Positions 35,532-48,276 of a stretch of DNA of 64,000 nt are shown piece after piece (positions within the stretch are counted from its first letter, which is position 1; each line of letters opens with the position of its first letter). Made by a program: the position numbers and the translations under genes. The stretch is from Lobosporangium transversale (lineage: Eukaryota > Mortierellomycota > Mortierellomycetes > Mortierellales > Mortierellaceae), in assembly GCF_002105155.1 (NCBI RefSeq), contig NW_019028985.1, forward strand, positions 186,001 to 250,000, read 5' to 3'. The notes beneath the pieces were generated by a model. It searched no databases, was not told the origin of the DNA, and was given only the letters and a program-made list of their open reading frames with translations.

Positions 35532-35543
35532 GTATTAGATTAG
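33893..35543 (+). CDS. Delta-9 acyl-CoA desaturase with C-terminal cytochrome b5 domain, copy 1
   Basis: Three exons (33,893-34,274, 34,387-34,538, 34,647-35,543) join to 476 residues. It introduces the first double bond into stearoyl/palmitoyl-CoA at the endoplasmic reticulum, with electrons from its fused cytochrome b5. The three histidine boxes that hold the di-iron centre are intact: HRLWSH (130-135), HRAHH (167-171) and HNFHH (304-308). Paired hydrophobic segments lie before the first box and between the second and third. The b5 domain has its heme ligands in HPGG (414-417) and in YDHSNAARH (His 440). This matches Ole1-type fungal desaturases. The protein ends VSHVLD. It lies in the left palindrome arm, tail to tail with an almost identical copy, and both copies look functional. 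Confidence 0.93.
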
Positions 35544-35865
35544 TAAAATAATATTGATCTCACAAGTTATTGCCTAAATGAATAAATTGCACTAAAAAGC
35601 ATCATGCTGGGCAACATTCCTGAACAACTTGGAGATTATGGATCGTTACTATGCTCTGAATGTTTGTCCCGCATAAACAAGGAGTATCGTATACCCAAAA
35701 GTCACCAAGTTTTCAAGGAAATGATGGTTGCTGAAAATGAAACTGATTTTGTGGAGCCAGATCTTGGAGGGTAGCTGGAGGTAGCAGCTACAGTTGGTAG
35801 TGCGAGCTATAGAGAGGGATGATGTATGAGAGTATGATGAACTATCTTACATTGGAAGCAAGAGA

Positions 35866-36040
35866 TTAAAGGGCGAGACCCTTTGCTATAAAGAGGACTC
35901 TACGCTATAAACGAATACTAGCTTCTTTTTAAGCCTTCCAGAGCTTGGAGCAGCCCCTTTGAACATCTAGCAAGCTTTTTTTGCCGCTAAAGCTGGGCAT
36001 GGATTACAATGGCCAAGAGTTTTATTGTTTTAGTGCTAAT

Positions 36041-36043
<3 letters not shown>
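35866..36043 (+). repeat. Diverged third copy of the arm repeat, inside the spacer
   Basis: Aligns with 33,061-33,230 in the same orientation, with many substitutions (for example GCTATAAAGAGGAC against GCTATAAAGGGGAC) and a short insertion near its 3' end. The divergence contrasts with the identity of the two main arms, so this copy is older than the palindrome. Confidence 0.8.

Positions 36044-36090
<47 letters not shown>
36043..36090. repeat. Poly(T)-poly(A) junction
   Basis: About 35 T followed directly by 13 A, which could extrude as a small hairpin near the palindrome centre. It directly follows the third repeat copy. Confidence 0.9.
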
Positions 36091-36502
36091 TTTCTGCCCT
36101 TACACGCGCCACGGCTTCAAGCATATTATTGCTATATCCCTTCGATGGATTCCGGAACACCGATGTTCCAGATTTTTTTCAATTTGCAAATAAAGAGGTT
36201 GTCTTCAAAAACTACCTAGAAGACCTATTCTCTTAAGGATCTCGATTCGCGCTCCAATTTCACACTGAATGGGGGTTCATGAGGTTCACGCTGCGCATTA
36301 CGCACTACATGATTCATCGCCTTCAGTCCATTATTCCTCCATTTCACGCACTTCACTCAATGGATCCTACTCTTCATGAATACTCATGAAATCAAATAAC
36401 TTTAGCCCTTCATATCACGCCAACCGTCCGGGCACCCCCTCCCCCCAAAAAAATGCAAGATATGCCAGTTAATGAAAAATAAATATCTCGAATTTCTAAG
36501 CT

Positions 36503-37217
36503 TCAGGACCAGCACCAGCTTCCTGGCGCCAGTTTTATTTCAACCCCTTTAAAAGGTACTCTTATCATATGGTGTGACATGCATTTAGTGCCCATAAAAA
36601 TATTCTTAGCCAGACCCTTTTGACAATGCATGACAAGCACTAAAGGCTTGCGCTTGTCAGGCCCTATTAAATTATAGCAGAGCAGGATTGGGACTCTAGC
36701 TGACCGAACAGTTTTCTTTCCACGAATAGGCGCAGTTTCATGAGTCCTGTTGGATATAACTGTGAGGAAAAGATCTGCCTCATCACAATTATAAATATCA
36801 TCGAGTTTGGAATCGGTAAGCTTGGCTTTAATAGCCTCGATGCGATCCTTCATAACCTTCAGACCCACTGACCCACTTTCGCCATACTTAATATAATATT
36901 TGAGGCTATTCCTATTTTTAAAGAGATAGAGCCATCCTTTCGAAAAATAGCACTGTTTGGGTGCTTGATCTGGAAGAAAGAAGGGCTTTATTTTAGTCCA
37001 AATTATCACTACTATCCTTTGCAGGCGACTATCGATGACATCGAGATCTAGATATCTTTTGACAACATACTATTCCATCAAAGTCTCTTCCATATATTCC
37101 ATATTACGATCGAATTTGCGCCTGACTGCTTGACTAGCCAGTAGCATAAGGGAATTTGCGTCGTGAACATATTCCTTCCTTTGGCGATGAATCTCTCGTT
37201 CCGTGCTAAGGCTCACG
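36503..37217 (-). pseudogene. Decayed pogo/CENP-B-type (Tigger/jerky-like) DNA transposase
   Basis: Read on the minus strand, the sequence starts with a helix-turn-helix-like, lysine-rich part (STEREIHRQRKEY ... SQAVRRKFDRNMEY). It then hits an in-frame TAG near 37,068 and continues for 168 codons into a DDE-type core. There YNCDEADLF corresponds to the first catalytic Asp motif (YNxDET) and KRKPLVLVMHCQKG to the conserved KPLVIGKSxxPR strand. The frame ends at 36,503, before the second catalytic Asp would appear. It is therefore both interrupted and truncated. I see no terminal inverted repeats. It is a dead insertion in the palindrome spacer. Confidence 0.75.
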
Positions 37218-38528
37218 TCAAAAAAAAATTCGCTAAAGCTATTAATTGAATTAAAATGAATAGAGGCCTTTTTGAGGGAAACTGCACTTGAACTTTGGTT
37301 TATGGGGTTTCTGTGCCCTGAAATAAAAAAAAAATAAAAATAAAAATAAAAAAAAACATGTTCTCATGCTTTGAATCTACGAGAAGTATTCTACAACCGT
37401 GTAGGAGAAGGGAATCAAGTGCCGCAGGACGGCCAAATCATACAAACCCCCATGATCAGCCAGTAATGGACAAACCACAGTTTGATCGTGCCATCCAGAA
37501 GGCATCGTATCCTAATATTTGTACAAGACAAAACACGTTTAAGCAAACATGGGATTTATCTTAATACCTCTCCATAGTTGTATTCTCCGATATAATTGAC
37601 CTGTGGTGAGTCGTTCACATACCTCGCCAGGACCATGTAGGATTGTATCCGATCAAGTTGATCATAGTGTATCCGATGGAGACAAACACAAACAAACTAA
37701 TCAATCTAACTCCTTTATTTGACATTAAATACAGATCGACATCATGTCTATACTTGCTCTTGAATGAGTTCCAGGACCCAGGGCAAACAAAATACGTTGG
37801 ATCATTGAATTAGCCAGTACATGATAGCCGCTAATAAAGATTGGGATACAAAAACACTCATAGTGAATTGGTGTATAGTCTAGCACTACATTGGACAACA
37901 GAAGAATAACAGATTAGCGAGGAGTCAGGATACAGAATAGTCAGTGACCTTAGTATTTACTATAGCCAATATATCACTCCTTTAAGCAATAAAAGACGGG
38001 TAAACTCTGCGAAGCAATCATACATCTCAACCAGGGCTTGAAACAGCTTAATATTAGGTTGTGCCATCAGGCAATTCGGTTGTCATCAAACTGAACAAGT
38101 ATTTTTTTTTTGAACCAAAGAGATTAAACAATTAGTGAACACGCTGCTAGTATGGGTATAGGGCAAAGGGTAATTGCCACACTTGTGATACTGAAGGCAG
38201 CTGCTCCTCCTACTCACTGACGTTTGGCTGGTAAGGGCGTGATACGGAATCTGTAAATGGCTACAAGAGCGGTCAGTAGATAGTCAAGAGGAGAGATGAG
38301 ATGGGCATCTGCCTTTGTAGGGCAAGTGCTCTTATAAAGGACTTGCGGATAGGGGGTCGGTCATAATGCTGGGTGCTTTTTGTCTTCTGTCCAAGAAGAA
38401 TGAGAAATAAAGAACCAAGGAAAGAACGAAATAGCAGAATGAGATATCGGGATGCAACTTATAGCAAGATAAATAAACAGCGCCCTGAGCCAATTGTAGT
38501 AAAATGGCGACTGAGATTTGCATCTTTA
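37218..38528. other. Right part of the palindrome spacer
   Basis: AT-rich, with no supported gene. A CTTATAAAGGAC word near 38,331 and an (AATAAA)n-like patch near 37,325-37,350 are the only features I see. The final ~10 bases supply the new stop and 3' end of desaturase copy 2. Confidence 0.4.
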
Positions 38529-40179
38529 TTAATAGATTGAATGAGAAACAGCTACATCTTTGCATCGATGCTCTACATAACCACCACCAGCAACTACACC
38601 TATCCGCATCCGCTCCATCAAATGTCGTGCTGCGTTCGAATGATCGTACACACCACCGTTGAATGATGTTGTAGCATCTTTACCAATGGCACTGCAGATC
38701 AAGCTTCGTCCACCTGGATGCTCGTCTACGAAGCTCGAGATGTCATAGATGACACCTTCAATCAGAGTGACAGCTCGTCCTTCCTTGTTAGTCATGTCAC
38801 AGAATTCGTCAAACGAAAAGACAGGCAGTTGGTCAATCGGTGTACCCCAGACCAATGTCGATTTCATCTTGTCGAGCTTCTTTTGTTGCATCCTGAGTTG
38901 ACCTTTCTTGATCTCATTAGAAGGAAAGCGCTTCAAGTCCCAAGCAAGGCCAATGAACGAGCAAAAGGCAATTAGCCACTTTGTAGGGTCGAATTGGTAG
39001 AACTTGATAGCGTTTCTATAATCTTGAGGGAACTCATGATGAAAGTTGTGATAGCCTTCACCCAGTGTTAGCAATGCTGTAAACAGATGGTCGCATGGAG
39101 TACGGCGATCATCGAATGGCTTATCGCCAAGCCAATGAGCGAGTGAGTTGACACAGTAGGTGCTTTGATGGACTACGAATTGGCGTATGACGCCACCATA
39201 AATAAATCCACCCCAGTAATCACCCCATCCTAACCCAGCAATTACTGTTGGGACACCTAAGGAAACCATTGGGGCAAGCCAATAGAAATATTTGTCCTGG
39301 AACATGACCAACTTGTCGGCTCTCAAGTCAGAGATATCTGCCCACCCCACAGCAGCAGGATCCTGACGAACTAACATCCATAGAAAATGCGACCAGAGCA
39401 AACCTTTGTGAGCTCCATAAGGATCCTAAATGAGCATAGGACCAGTTGTGGTCAGAAGCTTACTCAGATAGGAGAAGACAAGACAAGAGGATTGAAAGAT
39501 GATGTTATGCCTTTAACTATCAACACTATATACCTTGTCTGTGTCAGTGTATCGGTGATGTGCACGATGATTACGACACCACCAAAGGATGGAGCCCTGC
39601 ATAGCGCCTGTGCCCGCAATCATGAGGATAGTTTGAAGCAAAGGTGAAGCAATGTAGGATCGATGGGACCATAAGCGATGATATCCTAGAGTAAAACAAA
39701 GAATATTGAGTTGGGTCATTACTGGTGCCAGTATGGCAAGAGCTATTGCTCCAATGCCTTGCACTGTGCTTGTTTTCATATTTAAACAGAAAGTTACCTG
39801 CAGTTATTCCAAGACCTATGAAGACAGCATGACCAAGAGCAAAGATGGCCGTCTTTTGCTGAAATGGTGCGGATGTCAATGCCATAGAGAGCCCATAGAT
39901 CGGCATGAGCACCAGTGTTAATATATGAACCCACTCCGCTTTTTTATAAAAGTTATAGATAGACCATGGTTCGTATAGCACGGAATAGTCGGCCTCGGTC
40001 ATGTTCTTGGGTATCTCCACGATATGTTTGGTAATGGTAGTCTTATCACTGAAATCAGTGCGACTACTACAGACTTTCGCGGTGGTAGCTCCATCAGTGA
40101 CGGACCCTATTTCTGACTTTGTATCCTTCATACACACTGTCTGGACTGTGCGCTTAGTGACTTCTGTTATCGATGACAT
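38529..40179 (-). CDS. Delta-9 acyl-CoA desaturase with cytochrome b5 domain, copy 2
   Basis: Mirror copy with exons 40,179-39,798, 39,685-39,534 and 39,425-38,529, again 476 residues. It matches copy 1 through residue 473, including all three histidine boxes and the cytochrome b5 heme ligands. Its last three residues are SIY instead of VLD because the repeat breaks inside the codons. The stop codon is therefore supplied by spacer DNA. Length happens to be unchanged and the heme domain is complete, so the enzyme should work. Its 3' untranslated region and polyadenylation site must differ from copy 1, while promoter and 5' flank (to 42,554) are the same. Differential mRNA stability between copies is possible. 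Confidence 0.92.
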
Positions 40180-42554
40180 CAACTCTTCCTTTCGTCGTCT
40201 TTTTATTTAACTGAGTAACTTCAAAATAGGAACAAAACAGATGGAGAGAAGTCTGGAAGCGGCGAATAAGAATGGCAATCGGAGAAAAAGAAGAGAAAAA
40301 GGAAGAGAAAAAGAAAGGATTGACGGAGAAGAGGTCACCTTATTAATGAAGGGGACGTATATCAACAAGAACCACTTTGACAGACAGATTTCCGAACTTA
40401 CATCAGCCCTGAATACTATGCTTTCACCCAGGTGTCTCACACTCTATCATTGATGCAGTTAACATTTTTCCAGAGAAAAGCAGTAGCGATGAGCTGATGC
40501 GACCATTTATACTTTTGTTCTCTTGGCGGTCCCAGATTTGCAACAAAGGCATATGAAGAGTATAGTCAGATTCAGCGAGATGAATCCGCTCAAAAAGAGG
40601 AGATGCAAATAGTGCGCCGAGGGTAGATCACATTACCATCTACATTCAATCCTTAGTGCCTATGGAAGAAGTGACAAATAAAGATGATGACTACTCACAA
40701 AGTTTGAAAGCTGCAGGACACTCAGAAGCTCTTTATAGAAGCGTCTCCACATCGAAAGAAGCAAGGTCTTGAGAGTAGGCAGCCAAGGTAACGTGATTGG
40801 CTGTAGGTTTGTCGTGTTGGCATAAAAAAAAGAAAAAAAAAAGAATCAGCACTCAAACTCTTGGCCGTCGTAATCCATGCCCAGCTTTAGCGGCAAAAAA
40901 AGCTTGCCAGATGCTCGAAGGAGCTGCTCCAAACTCAGGAAGACTTAAAGAGAAGCTGGTACTCGTTTATAGCGTAGAGTCCCCTTTATAGCAAAGAGTC
41001 TCGCCTTTTAATCTGCCGTCACAGATACCACTGTCAGTGTTCTGGCGAGAAGCGCTTGACATAGAGAGAGTAGGGAGCAAAGAGTAAGGCGCAAAGAGAG
41101 ATTTCAGGCAAAACCAGAAACCGGACGTCTGGGATCAACCAATGCTGTAGAGCGAAAAACTTTTGCTGTGATAAAGCTAATGACTATGCTGGACAGACCG
41201 AAATGCTTCATGTCATGTTGAGCGGCACTACCAACACAATCATTCGCTAGGGAGCCTTGCTGACTTTGAGTCGAGGCTAATGTCTTCTGCTATAAAGGTA
41301 GTCACCGAGCGTCTGCTACTTCAAGACCCCAGCATCCAGAATTTGATGCAGAGGTTACCAATGAAGCATGGGATCTTTTTTTTTTTCAAATAATGGAAGG
41401 GGACGGTCAGCAAGTCTCTTGTGATGTTTTCGTCACATACGGCGATATGTACAATGTTTGGTATAAGATCACAACCACTGCCATGAGAAAGCACGACAAC
41501 AAGGCGTTATCATCTCGAATGTATGTGGGAGGATTCGATCGAGAGGACACGTTTACCTTCTCTATTACACGGACGCGTAAAGCAATGGCCTGTATTATGG
41601 ATTTTTCATTCCTATGGCCATGAAGATGTGTTGTGTATTGACCGGCACTCACAGCGCTTTCAGATATGGGCTCTATTCCAGGCACCCTTATGGGTAGCAC
41701 TGATGACACTCTTGTGTCTCATTTACCATCACTGCGTTCATCTCATCGGACAGCCACCAAATCAGCCCGTGTACCTTGCCCTGGAAGTAGGAAGAGTGCG
41801 TATGACATTCCTGCTGCATTTCTCCTGACAAAAGTCCATGACACTTATATTTGCCAATGTGGCTAACTGCGCTCCGTAAAAGGATAAAGTACTCGTTCTC
41901 CACGGTTGACGAAGAATATGACTTGAAACCGAACGTTGTCATCACTGACTAAAGCAAGACAGGAGTCTTGGCTATGAAGAGTGAGCTTGCAGCCATACTT
42001 AATTCTACAGTGCTTGGCATGTCCTGAAGGTGTGAGGATGTAAAGCCAAGGCAAAGGGTGGTTGACCTGACTGATATACAGTACAGTAGAAGAATGGGAA
42101 CCAAGGCCAAGATCACCATTAGTTTTATGTCAAGCATCTTGAAAGCGGCTATGCTTAACAATGCGAACATCAAAAACAGCTCAAGTCTGTGATAATATCT
42201 ATAGTTCAAAGATCATGACAAACCTTCACAAGGCTCTTTATGAAAAGCTAAAGAGACAAGTGTGAACCTCATCAAGACGCTCCTTGAACCATGGCAGAGC
42301 CAAAGAGCAATGCTAAGGTATTTGAACAAGAATCACTTCGACAAACATATGCTCGAGTCCTGTGAGCCACAAGTCGTGGACGTGCAGGAGTCCTGGGTGC
42401 TGTGCTACCATCAAGGTACCTCGTACTCTAGCATTGATAACAGTAACTTTATCTAGCCGTGGCACAATGTGATTATTCAGAGATAAGTAGTAGCGGCGGG
42501 CTGCTATGGTTATTTAGACCGTTGCTGCCTTTGCTGCTCCACACTCTTAACGAG
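38541..42554 (-). repeat. Right arm of the 11-kb inverted repeat
   Basis: Mirror of 31,518-35,531 (see that entry). At the outer end the two arms first differ by a 2-bp indel (GAGTGT against GAGAGTGT). They then remain similar with substitutions for about 90 bp, followed by a roughly 41-bp deletion here relative to the left side. Confidence 0.95.
40350..40650 (+). repeat. Internal diverged repeat, unit A
   Basis: Shares with 42,315-42,670 a block encoding Y(I/L)NKNHFD(R/K), then a CATTGAT-centred block, then GCAGTAGCG-like and GCTCAAAAaGAG-like blocks in the same order. Spacing differs by small indels, and the frame breaks in both units. Read across frames, this unit ends with AYEEYSQIQRDESAQKEE and a stop. 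Both units look like tandem, decayed copies of one unknown coding sequence. The mirror lies at about 33,422-33,722. Confidence 0.6.
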
Positions 42555-42670
42555 AGTGTATGAGAAACACTGTCGGCGTTGACAGGATGAGACCCGCTCA
42601 AAAGGAGTTAATACTTGCTCGACATGCAGCCGTTTTAAGATCTGACGACTCTTTGGTATATGGCGCTCCA
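42315..42670 (+). repeat. Internal diverged repeat, unit B
   Basis: Second unit of the pair described at 40,350. It begins in an open frame (42,262-42,456) with LRYLNKNHFDKHMLE and YHQGTSYSSID. It then loses frame and reaches a VYEKHCRR-stop-QDETRSK stretch corresponding to AYEEYSQIQRDESAQ of unit A. It spans the outer edge of the identical arm. Family unknown. Confidence 0.6.
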
Positions 42671-43102
42671 TGTCTGAGGCGAGATGGACATATCGCGTAA
42701 ACCAATAGGTAGTGCCTCTTAGAGACGCGATGGTCATCCAAAATTATGGCTCAGACAACATACTCGCACCTCACCAAGTCTCATCGACCGTCGTATCTTC
42801 AATCTCTATCCAAGTGCTGCGCCTATGAACCACATGCTCTTTTTGTTTAGTCTAATTAAGCCTTCAATTAGGGTAAGATTGTTTCTCAACGACCAGACCA
42901 GCTTCCACGTTTCAATCAAATCAATATGAGACAAAGAGAGCTCCAAAAAAAATGTAAAAAAAAAAAAAAAAAAAAAAACAGAAGACATGAACCTTATCCG
43001 TAACTTCAGTTTTACTTTGTTGTCATATGAATGCCTCCAGATTTTTTAATTTTTTTTTTTTATTTCTCTTTTTTATATGTTTCCAAATGCCTGTTTACTG
43101 CT
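42671..43102. other. Spacer between palindrome and ARF gene
   Basis: Contains an A run (about 42,958-42,978) and T-rich DNA near 43,050, the 3' flank of the ARF gene. No gene is seen. Confidence 0.45.
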
Positions 43103-45587
<2,485 letters not shown>

Positions 45588-47887
45588 CTAGTAACGGTAG
45601 GCACCCATGTCAATAACAGCAGACTCGTTTCTCTTTGATTCTAGATCATGCAGACGCCCATGTCCCAGAGTGGACATGGAAATGCTGTCCTGCATGTGCT
45701 CTTCGTCTCGTCTGCGTTCGTGGCGGTGCTGCTCTGCATCATCAAAATCCGGTCGAAGAAGACGATGTGTTGTCTCATCGTCAGTCCTTTCATCACTTGT
45801 GCGGCTCTTTCGTTGCTCTTTTTCCTGTTGGTTCTTCTTTGAACGCTTGCTCACTAGAACCCCCACGGTGCAAAGCAACAACACAAACACTACTTGAAAG
45901 AGAATCCAAGGCTGTTGATAAATATCACGTAGCTCATGAATTTCACTCAAAATGGCTCCAGCCTGGGCACAAATATAATTGTAGGGCATGACTCCGAGGA
46001 ACATGGAGGTCATAAATGGAATAACTGGTACGCCGACAAGGGGACTGGCCAAATTGATAAACCAATAGGGCGTCAAAGGGAAAAGGCGAATCAACAGAAG
46101 CTGCATGAATAAACTGGTTCCTTCTGAATCATCCTCGTCATCTTCACTATTGGTTTCATGCTCTTTGATAACATGTTCCTGATGATCAATAGATAGCATC
46201 GAATCCTCGTTTTCTTTTCCCTCGTTAAGTAAAGCTTCGTGTTCCTGGATCTCATTGTTGTTATACCGAGTAGCAATGTTAGCAAGGTCAGGATAAGGAT
46301 GGGTTGACGACGATAAATCCTGCGTAGTCAAGTCCGTCTTTCGGAGGATGAATGAGGATGATCGAGTGCGAAGCGATGCTTGTTGAATTGAAGACTGGGT
46401 AGGGGGGCTGTTTGAAATCTCTGGATCGGAAGACAAAGACGATGGAATGTTGATTGAAGTTTGAACCGCTGTTGAAGTGGCCGTTGAGCCTGTCATTGAT
46501 TTCTTTTTTGAAGAAGAATGCTTTGTCTTTTTCTGGACCTGAAGACGCATCTGGTCAAGGCGACTTGACGCATACCGGTTCAAGATAGGCTCCATTAAGA
46601 AGAAAGACATAAAGTAGGCTAAAACTGAACCAAGCGTCGTCAATAGCGACGTCAAAATTGTTCCAAACCAGGGTCCATACAATGCTCCTGCCAGAATATT
46701 CTGTTTATGAATAATATGCGGGTGGTTAGATAATGAACATTGTCAAACTTAAATACGCAAAAACCCTCAATCATAAGCGCAGTTTTGTATATTACCAGAA
46801 AAGCGCTCCCTGGGATCCCAAAACATTGTTTCCAAATATAGACCGCACTAAAGACCCAAAATGTTCTTAACCAACCCTCGTAAGTGGCCGTTGCGAACTC
46901 CTGAAGGATAGCTGCATCCACTTTAACATCGTCAATGGATTTCGGTAATGACATTGGAGGTAAGACTTGAGCCAAAAGATAGAGCCCACCCAAGGACATA
47001 CAGAAGATGCCGATCAATAGCACAATCCGAGGTAAAAAGCCAAGTTGGATATTACTCCAATGAGTGTTAGATAGTGTTCTGGTATTGCTACTAGCAGCCG
47101 CTGCCTCAATATCATTGTACTGTGGTAAAATTGAATCTGGTGGATAGTGTGAATGTACATGCGAAGGCGCTGTCACTGATCCATCTGAGGACACTTGAGG
47201 TAAGATCAGAGTAGGAATGGCAGGTGAGGACTGAGCGATCTGCCCCAAGGGGCGATTTACTTGCGATAACCTGCGAGGTCTCATAATGTGGTCATATTGA
47301 TTTGAGATGGATGCTGCTGTCACGTCCACTGCGCCTGTGCTTGTAGTTGTCAGAGTGTTGCTCCTGCTTCGTCCAGTACAGATCATAGGTACATTTGCTG
47401 GCGCATTTTCCGCTGGAAGATCACAGTTCTGGTCAGTGGGCGATGACAGTGGCAGCCATCGCTGTGAGGCACTACCATGGCTGAGATCGTTGTTATTACT
47501 ACTATTATTGCCATTATGGTCTATTGCTATTGGAAGATGAAGTATCCGATCGAAACCATCTTCTAAACATTGTTGCTGAGCCCTGTTGATGCTCTCTGAT
47601 TTTGAAGCTGACAAATCACGTTGAAAGATAGTCTGTTCTTGTTGGTATACGCCTTTGTTCAAAGTATCAATGCTCATGGCAATGATCTTTGAAGAGAGCG
47701 AGTGCATAGGAGCAGTATCAGGAATTGAGGTTGCAGACGAAGAGGAGAGTCTACTATTAACACTGGATGAGCGTTGGCGACCCGTTGAAACGAAGGGCTG
47801 ATCTCCTTTGGCAGAGCTATGGAAACGACCCAATGTAGCTATGGTTGTGGCAGTTGCACCGCCTGCAGTGGCAACGAAGACAGGCAT
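45588..47887 (-). CDS. TMEM41-like VTT-domain membrane protein (SNARE-associated Golgi/DedA family)
   Basis: Two exons (47,887-46,796 and 46,700-45,588) join to 734 residues. TMEM41B/VMP1-type VTT proteins are ER phospholipid scramblases needed for autophagy and lipid droplets. The family core is clear. [26 protein letters not shown] straddles the splice junction and matches the IPGS re-entrant segment. A transmembrane helix follows, and later RLFPLTPYWFINLASPLVGVPV and FLGVMPYNYICAQAGAIL. Two things are unusual: a Ser/Asn-rich N-terminal region of about 290 residues before the first membrane segment, and a charged insert of about 130 residues between the two conserved halves, which are nearly adjacent in animal TMEM41. 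The C-terminus is Arg/Asp-rich. Confidence 0.85.
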
Positions 47888-48242
47888 GGTTTTGGGTGGA
47901 TGAGAGTGGGCAATGATAAACAATAGCCCAGAGTTGTACAAAAAAAATAAAAAATAAAAAAGTCAAGGCAAAATGAGCGTGTAGAATGAGAGAGAAAAGT
48001 AATGGCAGTGAATGCAACAAAGACCGGGAGGAAAAGTGATAGAGGAAAAGGGAGAAAGAAGAAAAGCAAAGAGAAAAGAGAGTGTTTTTTTTTTTTTTTT
48101 TGACAAGAAAAACCTCTCTTGCAAAAGAAGGCTGCGCTGAGTATATCTGCATGACTTCATTGCGATTCGTTTCTGAGTTGGTCTCTAGCACTTACAGCAC
48201 AGAGCAACAACGTGATACACAAATATGGCATCGCCTCTTCTT

Positions 48243-48276
48243 CCTTGTCTACCTTGTCTACCTTGTCTACCTTGTC
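48243..48276. repeat. TACCTTGTC-type 9-bp tandem repeat
   Basis: About four head-to-tail 9-bp units in intergenic DNA. Confidence 0.9.
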
